Below are positions 30,228 through 43,200 of a stretch of DNA of 64,000 nucleotides, in pieces (within the stretch, counting starts at the first letter, position 1; each line of letters begins with the position of its first letter). The notes under the pieces are model-generated. The model was not told where the DNA came from and did not search any database. It worked only from the letters and a program-made list of their open reading frames with translations. Source of the stretch: JASGKO01 sp049840595. GTDB taxonomy: Bacteria > Verrucomicrobiota > Verrucomicrobiia > Chthoniobacterales > Chthoniobacteraceae. The stretch covers positions 59,350 through 123,349 of the forward strand of contig JASGKO010000033.1 of assembly GCA_049840595.1 (NCBI GenBank). Reading direction: 5' to 3'. A program made the translations under genes and the position numbers.

Positions 30228-30383
30228 TTGAAACGTAATATTCAACGTCGTGCTGGACAGATCGAGAGGATTTTCCACCTGGCAGCAAATGCGGATGATG
30301 AGGGCGAGAGTGAATGGGTTCGGTGCAGAAAATATCATGCTCTTTTGTCTGCCCTCGACTGCAATCTCAACGCCATGCATTGA
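30228..30383 (+). CDS. Possible small basic protein
   Basis: A TTG start (30228) preceded by AGGA at 8-nt spacing gives 51 aa: LKRNIQRRAGQIERIFHLAA, then a DDEGESEWVRCRKYHALLSALDC region. The composition is plausible for a helical basic protein. There is no homology claim. It is the only coding-like frame in the 618-bp space 30062-30679, which otherwise holds the 18-bp hairpin and AT-rich DNA. Confidence 0.3.
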   Translation: MKRNIQRRAGQIERIFHLAANADDEGESEWVRCRKYHALLSALDCNLNAMH

Positions 30384-30679
30384 CGACTCGATGGAAACTA
30401 TCTTGGGCAGGTGAAATGCATATTGGTGGTCCCATCAAAGATCAGCCATTTGCTGGTGATGTTGAGCATGTCTTCCTCAACTTTGCTCTATTCCCGAATT
30501 TTAGGCCAGTCTGTAATATTAATAAATTGTAATAATTTGCGGTTTGTCGTTTGTGTTCAGTGATTTACATGAGCAAATGATGGTCGATTTGAAATTTATC
30601 ATTGTGGATAAATTACAATCCATCCACTCTCCGCCTCGTCCAAGTGGAAGGCTTGGTGTCTCAATAACAACTTTTGGAG

Positions 30680-31291
30680 ATGTGTATGATGCGTGTAATC
30701 AGGTTGCTGGTGTGCGGCGTCTGCTTTTTAGCAGGTGGCAAGATTTTTGCCCAAACAAGCAGTGTGGCACTGCAATATTCGGCGACGGTGACTGACGTGC
30801 AGGATTCAAATAACCTGCTACAGGGGCAGGTGTATGTTGGGGAGGTTCTTACCGGAACCTATGTGTTTGCGACGCCGGCAACCAATAAGTCCGTGAGACC
30901 GGGAGTGGGAACGTTCGATTTCACTACGAGTTCTTCCTCCTGTAGTTTGCAGGCGGGCTCGCTGATATTTGGTTCTGATCCGAGTAGTCCATTTTTACGA
31001 TTGGAGGTGCTTAAGCATGTTTCTGACGGAACCAGTTCGAAACGCAACTCGTTGGTGATTCATAGCTACAACAACCAGGCGCTCTCCAGTGGGGTTCCTG
31101 TGGACGATATCAGCTGGCAGATCGACGATTTTCAAAACCAGGCCTCCATCTCCACGTCGATGCCGACGGACGCGCCTAATTTGAGTAACTATAGTTCGGT
31201 CTTTGGATTGACCATCAGTGGAGCACTCCCTGATGACCCGGCACAAAGCTATCTGATCAAGGCGAAAGTTACTTCCATCTCCAAACAATAA
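30680..31291 (+). CDS. Secreted hypothetical protein
   Basis: A signal peptide (MMRVIRLLVCGVCFLAGGKIFAQ) precedes about 180 aa of beta-rich sequence with repeated small residues: VALQYSATVTDVQD, GQVYVGEVLTGTYVF, then VPVDDISWQIDDFQNQ. This layout resembles the small exported 'GxYxYD' proteins seen in PEP-CTERM and Verrucomicrobial genomes, but no C-terminal sorting motif is seen. It stands 12 bp before the RCC1 protein, so the two are probably co-transcribed and co-exported. ATG at 30680 or 30686/30689 may be the true start. Confidence 0.6.
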   Translation: MCMMRVIRLLVCGVCFLAGGKIFAQTSSVALQYSATVTDVQDSNNLLQGQVYVGEVLTGTYVFATPATNKSVRPGVGTFDFTTSSSSCSLQAGSLIFGSDPSSPFLRLEVLKHVSDGTSSKRNSLVIHSYNNQALSSGVPVDDISWQIDDFQNQASISTSMPTDAPNLSNYSSVFGLTISGALPDDPAQSYLIKAKVTSISKQ

Positions 31292-31303
31292 GAGGCACCA
31301 ACT

Positions 31304-34267
31304 ATGGGAAATTCACTCACCACAGGGCTGTTGCTGCCCAAATTCGGAAAAACATCCAGATTTTTACGCGTAGCGGCTGCGATTTTCGCTTTAATTGGCG
31401 GTTTGACGGTGCATGGACAGGTAGCTACTCCGAGCCTCTCGCCAAGCGGTGGCGTATTACCCGTATTGAGTAATGTGCAGGTCACTTGTTCGACTTCGGG
31501 TGCGGTTCTTTATTACACCACCGATGGAAGCAGCCCTACGACCAGTAGTCTGACGGTCCCATCCTCCGGAGGGATTCCGGTGGGGAGAAATCTCACGTTG
31601 AAGGTGATTGCGTATTCGGGAAGCACGGCGAGTTCGATTGCTTCTGCCAGCTACACGGTCCCCGGATCTCTGGTTTGCACGCAAAATTTCAATCTGGCCG
31701 TTCGCTTCGATCATCGAGTGGTATGGGCTTGGGGGTATAACACCTATGGGCAACTTGGTAATGGCACGACAACCAACAGTGCCACTCCGGTGCGGGTGCA
31801 AAAACAGCGCGACGGTTGGAGATTATTTGAGTGGAGTATCCATGGTGGCTGGGGGAACCAATCACTCACTGGCTCTCAAGGATGACGGCTCGGTCTGGTC
31901 TTGGGGAATCAATAATTACGGTCAGCTCGGAAATGGCACTAGCGCGAACCAACTTTATCCTGCTCCCGTGCTGGTCGCCGCTTCGACTCCTCTAAGTGGA
32001 GTGGTTCAGGTTTCTTCCTCTGGAGATTTTTCACTCGCACTCAAAAATGATGGAACCATTTGGGCGTGGGGGCGCAACAATACGGAGCAAATCGGGAATA
32101 CGAGCACGAGCTCTCCGGTAACCTTGGCGCAAGAGATCCATGCTACCAGTAGCACTTACTTTACGGGCGTAGTGAGTGTAGCCGCTGGTGGCGGAACAGG
32201 GGTGGCTTTGAAAAGTGATGGAACCGTTTGGGTTTGGGGATCCAATTCCGCTTACCAGTTTGGAAGCGCCTCAAATTCGGCCACCTACGGAATTTATCCC
32301 GTTCAGGTGCCCGGGCTCAGCAGTATCGTCGGGGTCGCGGCGGCAACAACTCCTGCTACGCTCTGGATTCCAGCGGTTATGTTTGGGCGTGGGGTGGAAA
32401 TGACGTGGGGCAGCTTGGCAATGGTTCTACCAGCACTTACGTCGCTGCCCCAGCGAAGGTCAAAACCGCCAGTTCGACTTACCTATCTGGGATTGCAGCC
32501 ATCGCCAGTCACTATAAACATGTCCTAACCTTCAAGAGTAGTGATTCTACGGTTTGGTCGTGGGGTGTAGGCACCAGCGGACAGCTTGCTTACAATGGAA
32601 GCCATTCCAGCAGCAGCTACGCGATTCTCTCCCGTGCAGCCTTGGTCAATGGTTCTTACACTTCGCTTAATGGGGCCTATGAAGTGAGTGCGGGCCAGTC
32701 TCACAGCGGGATTTTGAAGTCGGATGGAACCACCTATATGTGGGGGGATGACACGCAAAACCAGCTTGGGGACGGATCAACCACTCAAGAAGTTTACCCA
32801 ATCAAAATCACGACCAGCAATTTTCCAGAACTCGGAAATCACACTCCAAGTGTCACCCTGGCAATTTCAGGTGGCCCGTATTATCAGACAGGAGCCCTCA
32901 CTCTGACTGGAAGCCCCACTGATCCTGATGCCATCACTGGAGTCACTAACGGTTTGAGTGAAGTAGATTTTTATGATGGTAGCACTTGGTTGGGATCGCT
33001 GAATAGTTCTCCCTGGAGTTTGAATATCAACCAACCTACTCTCGGGAACCACTCTTACTCTGCAATCGTAACCGATGCGGTAGGAGCGACTGCATCCTCT
33101 TCTCAACTCGCAACCACTGTCGTTTACGATCCAACCCTTGATACTGATGGAGATGGAATTCCTGACGTTTGGGAAATGCAATATGGTCTCAATATCAACG
33201 ACCCCACCGATGCCAGCGTCATCCCCAATGGCAATGGCCTGACTTACCTCGACTATTATTTGCTCGGTTTGAACCCGACGGTGCTTGATAGCAACAGCAA
33301 CAATATTCCTGATGGAATGGATGACGCAAACGGAGACGGAATTCCTGACTCGTGGGAACCCATCCCTTCGACTTCAGCTTTCACTCCGACCTTTGTGGTG
33401 GATGCCAATGGCGGGGGAGATTTCGTAGATTTACAATCTGCCATCAATGCAATCACGGCTGACTACCAGAGCATCCAAGTCAATGATGGATGCTATACCG
33501 GCGCAATAGCCGCTTACGGATACAAGATTTTCATTTACGCCAAAAATGGTGCTTCAAAGACAATTTTGGCTCTTGATGGTTCGACTGCAGGCTTTTACGT
33601 TTCATCAAACTGTATCATTCGCGGATTTACTATCCGTGATGGAGCTGGCGACATCGGTGATGGAAATATTTCGGGGGGTAATATTTTTGTGGATCAGGCT
33701 TCACCGATTTTTGAACGCTGCGTGATTACGAACGGGCAAGGCGATGATGGTGCTGCGATTGCTAACAACTACGGAAATCCCGTGTTTGTTAATTGCACTA
33801 TTTTTGGAAACCAGGCTGCAAATACGGCGGTCTACAGTTGGGGGCATCCAGCCGTCTTCAATGACTGTATCTTGTGGGATTCCTCTTCTGGTGCTGAAGC
33901 AGGGGGAGTGGGAATTAATGCCCAGCAAAGTATTGTTTTTGGAGGTTCTCCGGGCAGTAATTCAAGTAGTAACCCATTACTTGGTATGGCAGGACATCTT
34001 CTTGTGGGCTCTCCAGCCATTGATGCTGGCGGTTCGCTTGGGATTGCGGGTCCTGATATGGACGGTGAAGCGATTCATGGGACAGCAGTTGATATTGGTG
34101 CAGATGAATATTGGGATTCAGATAATGATGGGTTACCCGATTGGTGGGAGCTTTTAAATGCCGGTGCTGGATTGGATCCAAACAATGCCACAGATGCTCA
34201 AACTGATCCGGATGGAATTGGTTCAAACTTCTTGCAAACATACCAATCTCTTTCCAACCAAAATTAA
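31304..34267 (+). CDS. Secreted RCC1-repeat / beta-helix protein (two frameshifts)
   Basis: Roughly 988 aa when shifts at A5 (31800-31804) and near 32340 are corrected. Order: signal peptide; chitobiase-type domain (VLYYTTDGSSPTTSS); six or more RCC1-like repeats with the hallmark [VT]WxWGxNxxGQLGNG (for example VWSWGINNYGQLGNG, VWAWGGNDVGQLGNG); an Ig-like segment; calcium-binding-type DTDGDGIPDVWE and DANGDGIPDSWE repeats; and a right-handed parallel beta-helix (FVDLQSAINAITADYQSIQV..., IIRGFTIRDG) ending with another DSDNDGLPDWWE. It is a large surface or secreted adhesin-like protein. It lies just upstream of the RHS giant, and both share the D-x-D-x-DG-x-PD-x-WE element. Confidence 0.8.
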
Positions 34268-34277
34268 AATTTCGATT

Positions 34278-37200
34278 ATGCGTTATATTTTTAAGACGTT
34301 GGGAATTATTGCGCTTGTGGCGTACGCAGGACTATATTCTGCATCGGCGCAATTGCAGCCTTCTCCTGTTCAAGTTGATGATGCTAATATTAATACATCA
34401 TCAACAAACGGCTATTTCATTTTCAATTCAGGAATAGATTGGTCTAATATAACAGTTCCTTGGACAACTGCTACAAAAAGTGCTGGGCAAAAATTAAGTA
34501 GTTACACATATGTAGGGAATACATATGGGTATTCGAAGATGCCAACTGCAATTGTCAAAGCTGCATTACCCGAATCGGGCGTGTATAAGATTCAAATGTG
34601 GTGGCCAAATATTAAAACAATTACAGGTAAAGCTACCGCTCCGACCACCAAAATCCAAGTATCTTTTATGGATTCTACTGGTATAGCAACTGCCCCAATC
34701 GAAGTTAATCAAACTTCCATTTCTGGAAAATGGGTTAATATTGGAAGCTATAGTTACCAAAAATCCCCCGGCGTGCCCAAAGCTTTAGTAACTATTACGG
34801 CAGAATATTATACCTATGCACTCATTGATGCAATTAGGTTTGTAAAGGTTGATCCTACTTTGGTGGATGATACTAATAATGTGGGTTCTGATTCTAAAAG
34901 TTCCTATCCGAGTTTCAGAGCAAAGTCTACTACTGCATGGAGCACTAGCTTAGGCAGTGCATGGAGTAACGCGAACGGAACTACAGATCCATACGGTAAT
35001 AGTGTTGTAGTCAAGAAGACTAGCACAAGCGGTGCTTCTATTCTTGTTCCTATTAAAATTGTGTACCCCGGAAAATACCATGTTTATTGTTGTTGGCCCA
35101 ACTACACAGCGTCAGGAACGGCTGATGCTCAAAATAAGCGTTCTCAATCGGTAGGCGTCACGGTATGCTCGAATGCGAATGGGACATCAGCACTACTGCC
35201 CACGAGTGTTCCAAATACTAAAACGATTCAAATCCAGCAAACGATTGATGAAAGTAAATATGCAGATAGTATTGATCCGCCATCTTCACCTGACGAAGTA
35301 AATCAGTGGTATTGGGTTGGAGATTATATTATTCCTCAAGGAAGTGTAACCCCTAGCGTCATTTTTACAAATAATTGTCCTACAACAGGTGCACAACATA
35401 ATTGTATTGTTGAAGAGGTGAGATTTGATCTTTGCACAGACACGAATTACACATATGACGCGGGCTATTCATCCGGTCAAATAATTTGGAATCCTTTTTC
35501 AGCATGGGGGGGAACTAGTGCTAATACGTTTAACCAACCCTATCCAAGTTTTGGGCCTGACCGGTTATGTCTACGGCCATGGAATGGATTATATGATTCT
35601 TGGATGATTAATATTGGTGCGAATATAAGTGGTCGTTATGGCGTATACGTCTATGTATCGAGTGAGACCGCTAATTCACCAACGTCTTTCACGGCTAATA
35701 TTTCAATGAGTTCATCAAGCCGTGCGTCTACGTTGACCTCCAATCAAACATTTCCCATCACCCCTGGTAATTGGAATGCTATTGGCACGGCAGGAACGTG
35801 GGATTCTACCAAAGGTTCTGGAAATGTAGTGCTTTTTACAGGAGATGAAACTGTATCGCTTACCCTTACTCCAACAGCTTGGAGCGGAAGAACTGCTAAC
35901 ATCGATGCTGTAAGATTGGTCCCTATATCAATTTTTGATACAGGTAATGGGGTAGATGACGCAATTGAGAAAGGATTATATAATGGGAATATATTGTCGA
36001 GTGCCCAATTATCTAGCCAAGCGGTTTCTGGAACTGCGCAAAATCCTTTAACAATTACTCAAGCATTAGCACTATCGCTTGATCCAACTGTCATGGATAC
36101 AGACCAAGATGGAATGCCAGATGCTTGGGAAGTCAATCACGGTTTAAATCCGCTGGTCGATGATAGCGCATCGGATCCTGATAACGATGGTTTATTAAAT
36201 TGGCAAGAATATCTGCTTGGAACAAACCCGCAAAATGCATATTCCATTAACGCTATAAATACAGATGGGAATCAAGATGCAAATGGTGATGGAATTCCAA
36301 ATGCTTGGGAGTTTCAAGCTGGAACTTGGTCTTTAAAATCCGGAGTTTGGACGCTTCAAAGTGGTCCAAATCCATTGCCTGGATATGTACCTTCTCCAGG
36401 ATATTCAACGACTGCGAACTCATTAGATCCTACGGCGCAAGGAACAAATAATTCGACAGGGATGACTTATCTACAAAGATACAATAATCAAATTCCTCCA
36501 ACTGGCGAGGTTGTTTTTGACACTGTCGCCGGCAGTGCAGAATTCACAAATGGAATATATCAGTTTATCCTCAACCGAATTAGTCCTTCTGGATCTGCCG
36601 CAGCAGATATGCGAGGAAAAACAATTGAAATTAATTACGATATAGGAAAAGCCTCAATGCAGGGATATGGTAAAGATTACATTTTGCAATTAAATGGGAA
36701 TAATCTAGCTTCTTCTGGCAGTGTTGAAATGCCTAGTGGCACTAACACACTCATTTTGAATGTAGTGCCTATTTCTTCTGTTTCAATAAGTAAAATTGTT
36801 TTTGAAGTGAATAACGGATTTTACAATACTAAAAGTGATTCAATTATATTGGAGGCGAGTAAACAGGCCAGTCGTTATATGATTGGGGCGGGAGTAATCT
36901 TGGCTACCTCTCGTATGTATTAGGACTTGATTTTGAGCGCGGGGTATTTCTTTCTCCATTGGGAAATAATTTTGATATCTATACTGCGGCGGGTAATGAT
37001 CAAACAAAATTGCCGTGGTTTTTGCGGGTGTTAAAAACGCAAGCTTACCATTTGCAATATTCCGGTGGAGTCGTCAGTTATCCTTCCGCTTTAGAATTTG
37101 AAAATCCATTGGTATCATTTGGCTCTAATGGTGGAGGGACAAGTCTTTATACGGGGCAAAGTTATCGTTTTGGAATCGCTTCAGGGGGGCAGGTTAATGA

Positions 37201-40200
37201 TGGTAGCGGTAAATTAGAATTTGATGTTTATAAAGCATCGGATTTTAACGCAGGGGCTACCAATGTGCAACCTCACTCCCAGATATTGTGGAATCTGCCA
37301 ATCCCTGGAATGTCGAATTGGAGCACTTTTGAGAATAACGGCTATCAAACTGAAATGGCTTCGTTAATAGACCCTGTTTCGGGAGAAAATATTCCGATTT
37401 CGGTTAAAATAAAATATGATCCAGAATTCTATGATTCGGAGTATTGGCTGCAATCTGTTGAATCGCCAATTGTTATTACTGTCACTGCCAATAGTGCTGA
37501 TTACTATCTAATTATTAGGTATTACGGAGCGTGCTCCGTGCTGGCAGGGTCGAATTACAATGAGTATTATGCAGCGGTTAAGGATCCAACAAATGTAAAT
37601 CCATATGCAAGTGTAACATATTCTGGTAATAGTTATACGGTCTCTAATCCAAATCCATCAAGCAATTCTTTTGCGTCTGTGAATTTTGCTCTCGATTTCC
37701 AAGATCGCAAATCATGGGAATCGGTATATGTCGATGAACCTCATTTTGCAGGTATTCCATTACCATCGCAATATCAGGGGAAAACTATTGAGGAGCTTTT
37801 AGATATAACTCCACCGGTTATTTCCAATTTCCAAAGGGAGCGGATGGCAAACATTAGGGAATAATCCACAGCCTACTCCAACTCCTGTTCCAAGCCCGAC
37901 GCCAGTAGTTTATGGCCCTCCTTCTGCTACGCCCACGCCTACTGCGACTCCATCCCCTGGTCCAGTAGTTTATAGTCCGGGAAGTTTCGGCGACACCCTG
38001 TGCCTGGATCAGTTTGCTGGCAAGATGATTCCTGATCCACTAGCGTTGGCTAATTACGTGATCAACGAGATCGAACTGACTGATGCGATCAGTTACAATA
38101 CCAATGGTAGCGAACTGAGGAGTCTATTAATGAAGGAGGCGTTAATAGAACAGCACTTCAAACCTTCTTGGAAGGTCAGGGCTCGCCAAGTGAGCAGTGT
38201 GCACTCTTAGTCTATCTCCTGCGTAAGGCAGGGGTTCCTTGTGGATATGTCTATGGGCCGCATAATGGCTTGTTCATGTTCGACCAACAGATGAGTGAGA
38301 TGTTGCACATGCAACTTCGTGGTGCGCAAACAACTACTGGAAGTTATAATGTTCCTACTTTGATTCCAGTGAACTACCCATGGGTTGCCGCGAAAATCAA
38401 TGGGCAGTGGCAAAATATATTTCCTTGGATTAAAGATACTTCGATTGTGGAAGGATTTAATCTAAATGGTTATCTGCCGAGTGGTTATAATTCTGGCCGA
38501 CAGTGGCTTTATAAATATCTTCTCGATGACCGGGCAATTCGCGGCTTGAGTTCAGAATACAATACCCCTGGGAGGCTGTTCCCAATGTATGTAAGAATCA
38601 ATTAAGTGCCAACTATCGAGGTACATCAATTTGATGATTTGGGTGTAAAAATTTACAATCGGAAGCATTACTATAGCGACTGGTCTCAGACTACCCCGAC
38701 GTATGGCAAACACCAGTAGTGGATGACTCAAATTTTTATGAAAACATCCATATTCGCCCCTGATGCTTTTGATAAAATTCAGGTCCAAGTATACAGTGAT
38801 ACAGCTCATACAGGAGTTTGGAGTTTAGACGACCCATTTATAGCCGATTCGGGCGTTTTCAATGCTGCTGAACTAAACGCCTGTAAATTTCTTATATATA
38901 CAGTGTCATCGGTGAGTTATCCGACTCCCCCCGGCGCGGCCCACTGCGAGTTAACGCGCTCACGATGTCTTTGGAACCGTTTGGATCGTATGCAAGCGGT
39001 CCAGTTGGAGATTTTACGAGAATTCCTGTTTCACCATATTCTGGGGGCTACTACAACGGTTGCCAACAGTCACTCCGAATGCGCAAACCGTAACTAACCC
39101 GCTTTCCTCTTCTGATGATAATCTTCTTGTGAAAGCGTCTTACTACAGAAAGGCTAGCTCTGTAAACATTAATAATGTTTTCCTTTTCTTGATATTCAGG
39201 ATACTAAAACGGTAGTAGACTACCGCCCGATTCGCAAGGGCGATGCTGCCGCATTAGCGTCGATTTTGGCGAACTACTCTGCATTGTTAAATTTGGCGAA
39301 AATTAATATTGGCACCGACATCATCATCTACATTTGAAAATGTAAATGGTAATCCGCTCTATATCATGGGGCTGTCGTATTACGCAAATATCAGTAAGAC
39401 CATGGAGAATTTCCGTGGTCTCACGAAATCGAATATCGTTTCACTCTTCGGTGAAGGTCTTTCCAGGTTAAGCCTAGACGTTCTTCGGCGACTTCCTACT
39501 GGGACATTGAACCTTCAATATCCCCGACTGGACATGTATTTTACTCGAACTGCCGTCGCTGCAAATTCGACATTGCATGCAGACTCAGGTGATTCTGATG
39601 TTGACGGATGTTATTATTTCTTCAAATTACTAGCCGGAGAGCTTTCTGCTCAAGAACAAATACGATCAATGAATTTTTTGGTCAGAAAGAGCAGTATCTA
39701 CAGTAAGCTTCTGGATGGTGCGCAAGGAACAACTCCAGGAAGTAATGTCGTCATCCTTGATAAAACAAATTTTAGTTCTGCAATCAGTCAAACCTACAAT
39801 CAAAGCGGTAAAACACTTTCCCTGTGGCTGAAATCTGACTTATCTTTATGATGCGATTAACGGCGCTTTAAATTCTTCTGATGGAAATTTTTGCCGAGTA
39901 TTTTGTTATGCCAAACTCGATTACTGGAGTGGTGGCACTTATACAGGAATGGGAAGCTTTCATCACCGGTATAAATGGTATCTCGAGTTTTCGCATTTCG
40001 CCGTTTTTGGTGGCCGAAAATGGAGCTTATGGTAGGTTCTTTGAAATTCACTGGTAAGTAGTGGCAATTGGAATTTGTCGAGAGAAGATGACTACCCACT
40101 TTTGAACCAACTTCCACACCGGTTAGTTACAAAACGATTAATCTTTCGTCCCCAAGTAGTGATCTTTCATCCATTTCGAGTGGGGCTACAAGCTTTTCAT

Positions 40201-43200
40201 CGGTAAGTCACTCTTTAGATACTCTGACTGGAAGTATGTTAAATTATACGCCTCCTAGCTCCGCTTCAATAGCAACGCAGAATTTCGATTATACGTTGCT
40301 TGGCCTGAACAATGGATGGATCAGTGGAACGAGTAATTACAGCAATATGGATGGATACGGTGGCAAGGGCGTCAGCGATCCTGTGGACGCCGTTACTGGT
40401 GAGTTCTATATTGATTCGGTTGATTTAAAATTGAACGGCCCGATGCCATTGGAAATTCGCAGGAATTATGGAAGTTTGAATTTGGCCGATTCCAATTTTG
40501 GATATGGATGGAAACTGTCATACGTTCCTTATTTAATTCTGTCTACAGACAATAGTGTAATTTATGCAGCCGAAACAGACGGTTCGATGATCGCCTATCG
40601 TCAGACATCCGACCGGTGCTACGACTTGGAGTCCAACAACCTCGGATAATCCAACCTTAGCTAATGTAAGCGGGGATTATGCTGGAGCATTGAGCAACCG
40701 CTTCAACAATCAAATTGTGGTGAGCTAAGATGGAAAAACTTACACTCTTAACGGAGCGGATGGCAGTGTAAGGGTATTTAAGGTGAGGTCGTATCCAGTA
40801 GGTTCTGGATCCAACGCAATCACGCGGCAGCGCCCATATTTAAAAACGTGGACCGATAAAAATAACAATTCTTATACTTTCACTTTCGGCGAAGACAGCA
40901 CCGCCGCCGACTATGGTCAACTCATCCAGGCCGCTTCCAGCAATGGCAATTATGTCGGCTTTGATTATGATGTTTATGGGCATATTGTCGATGCTTTTAC
41001 AGGTGATGGTCGCCGCCTTTATTATAGTTATGACGGTTACGGTGATCTGATCAATGTTTGTCTTCCTGATGGAACCAATATTGGTTATCAGTATTCACAT
41101 AGCTATACTGATCCATCCAATCACTCAAAGGGATATTCTTCCGATCACCTGATTCTCGAAGAGGACAAGCCGGAAGGGCGAGTTTTGACTAATACCTATA
41201 TGTCTGATGGCAGTCGCAGGGTTTACTCGCAGGCATCGACGGTGGGGGCGGACTACAAATTGGTGACAAATGCTACTTTTATTTACGGAAGCAATAATAC
41301 GACCAATGCTGACAAAACGATTACTGGATCTACAGATATTATTGACGTAAATTCCAATACAACTCATTACGAGTATGTAAATAGCCAAATTACCAAGATT
41401 GTAGACCCGCTAAACCAAGCTATTACTCAAGAATGGTATCAACCTGATGACACATCGCTAGTTGCATATAAACGCAGCCTAAAGGATCGAACCGACAAGC
41501 GTGGTTTATACACTTTGTATCAATATAATCCCACTACGGGAAATTTGATGGCGAAAATTCTCACGGGTAATTTGACTGGTGGGCTGCCAGCAGACTTTAC
41601 TCAGACCGCTGAGACTGATTATCTCTACACCTCTCGAAATTGTATCGAACAAATTACTGATCCAGTAGGGAATACCACAGTTTATACTTACGGCGATTCC
41701 GTCCACCCATATCTTCCAACTCAGATCGACTACGGGAATGCTTCAGGGCCGATTACTACTACGATACTTGGCTATGAGGATAAAAGTTCGAATGGTATTT
41801 CAGCTCACGGTCTTTTGCATACTAAGACCATAGGGTATGGCGCAAGCGAGGATGCTTCCTCCACGATCACTTATACAAACGATGCCAGAGGTTTTGTGAC
41901 TGAAGCGACTCAACCCTCGGGGCCGAATAATCCAGACGTTGTCGTCGATTATGTTTACAATCTGCGTGGTGAAGTGACTTCAGCAACCGACAGCGCTAAG
42001 CGGGCGACGAATTACGCTTACGATGACCTGGGTAATCGAATCTGGATGGAGCGCCATGATGCCAATGGTAGTTTAGTTTCTTGGGAATACGATTATTACA
42101 ATCAAAATGGTGAACTCGAATGGGTCGATGGGCCGCGCTATAATCCGGAGGACTATGTGTGGACCATTCATGACGGTGCTGGCCGGGTAAGTCAGCAGAT
42201 CAAATGGCGGAGCCAAGCAAATTCTGATGGTTCGGGAGTGAGTGCTGCGACCGGTGCGGATGCCTATGCAACGACTTTTTATAATTATGATAGCTTTGGG
42301 GATCTCAAGGAAATTCATGACCCACGCCATAACTTGACATCGATGGGTTACGATGGCATCGGGCAGATGCTTTCTAAAACCGCTTACGAGGGAGACTCCA
42401 GCGGTGCAGTTCTTTCCTCCGAAACCTTCCAGTATGAACCTGGAGGCAAAGTTAAACAGCACATTGATGGTCTCGGTGGTACCACCACCACTTTGTATAC
42501 CTCGAATGGATTGCCTTATCAGCAGACTAACCCCGACCATTTGATTGAATATTGGACCTATGACAAGGATGGGAGGGAGTTGTCCCATAAAATGGAAAAC
42601 GGAAGTGTTCTGGCGACCGACTACAGCGTGAATCGGCAAATCACCAAGACTTTTTCTGCGACAACAGGAGTGGTTCAAACCATTGAAACTGATAAGTATG
42701 ATCGAAGAGGGAATGTGACGTCCAAGGCATGCGAAGACAAAGAAAATGGTGACACTACCGATACATTTACTACCGGCTATGACTTGCTGAATCGGGTCAA
42801 GACTGAAACTGGTCCCGCACTCTCCGGAAACAGCGCCCAACAAATCACCACTCACATTTACGATGGAGCCGGAGTGGAGGATACAGTCCAGGACGTGTTG
42901 GGTAACAAAACGGTGACCGACAAAGATGCCGAAGGCCGACCGGTGATGGTGCTGGTTAAAGACCCAAGTGGCAACGTTGTGCGACAAACTACCTACGCTT
43001 ACTCCGCTGATCACAATAGTGTGACCACCACGCAGGGGACTGGTACGAATAAGGTGACCAGCACAGTTTACACCGATACCTTTGGTAAGCCTGTGTTGAT
43101 TCAAAATGGAGATGCTACCCATAGCTTTAGTCTTTCCACTTATGATGCGAACGAAAATCTGCTCACCCAGGCGGACGAGATTGGAGTGAAGCAAGGCTAC

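Noticed and set aside
34158..34277. Upstream in-frame extension of the RHS gene
   Set aside because: It overlaps the end of the RCC1/beta-helix gene in another frame; the signal peptide starts at 34278.
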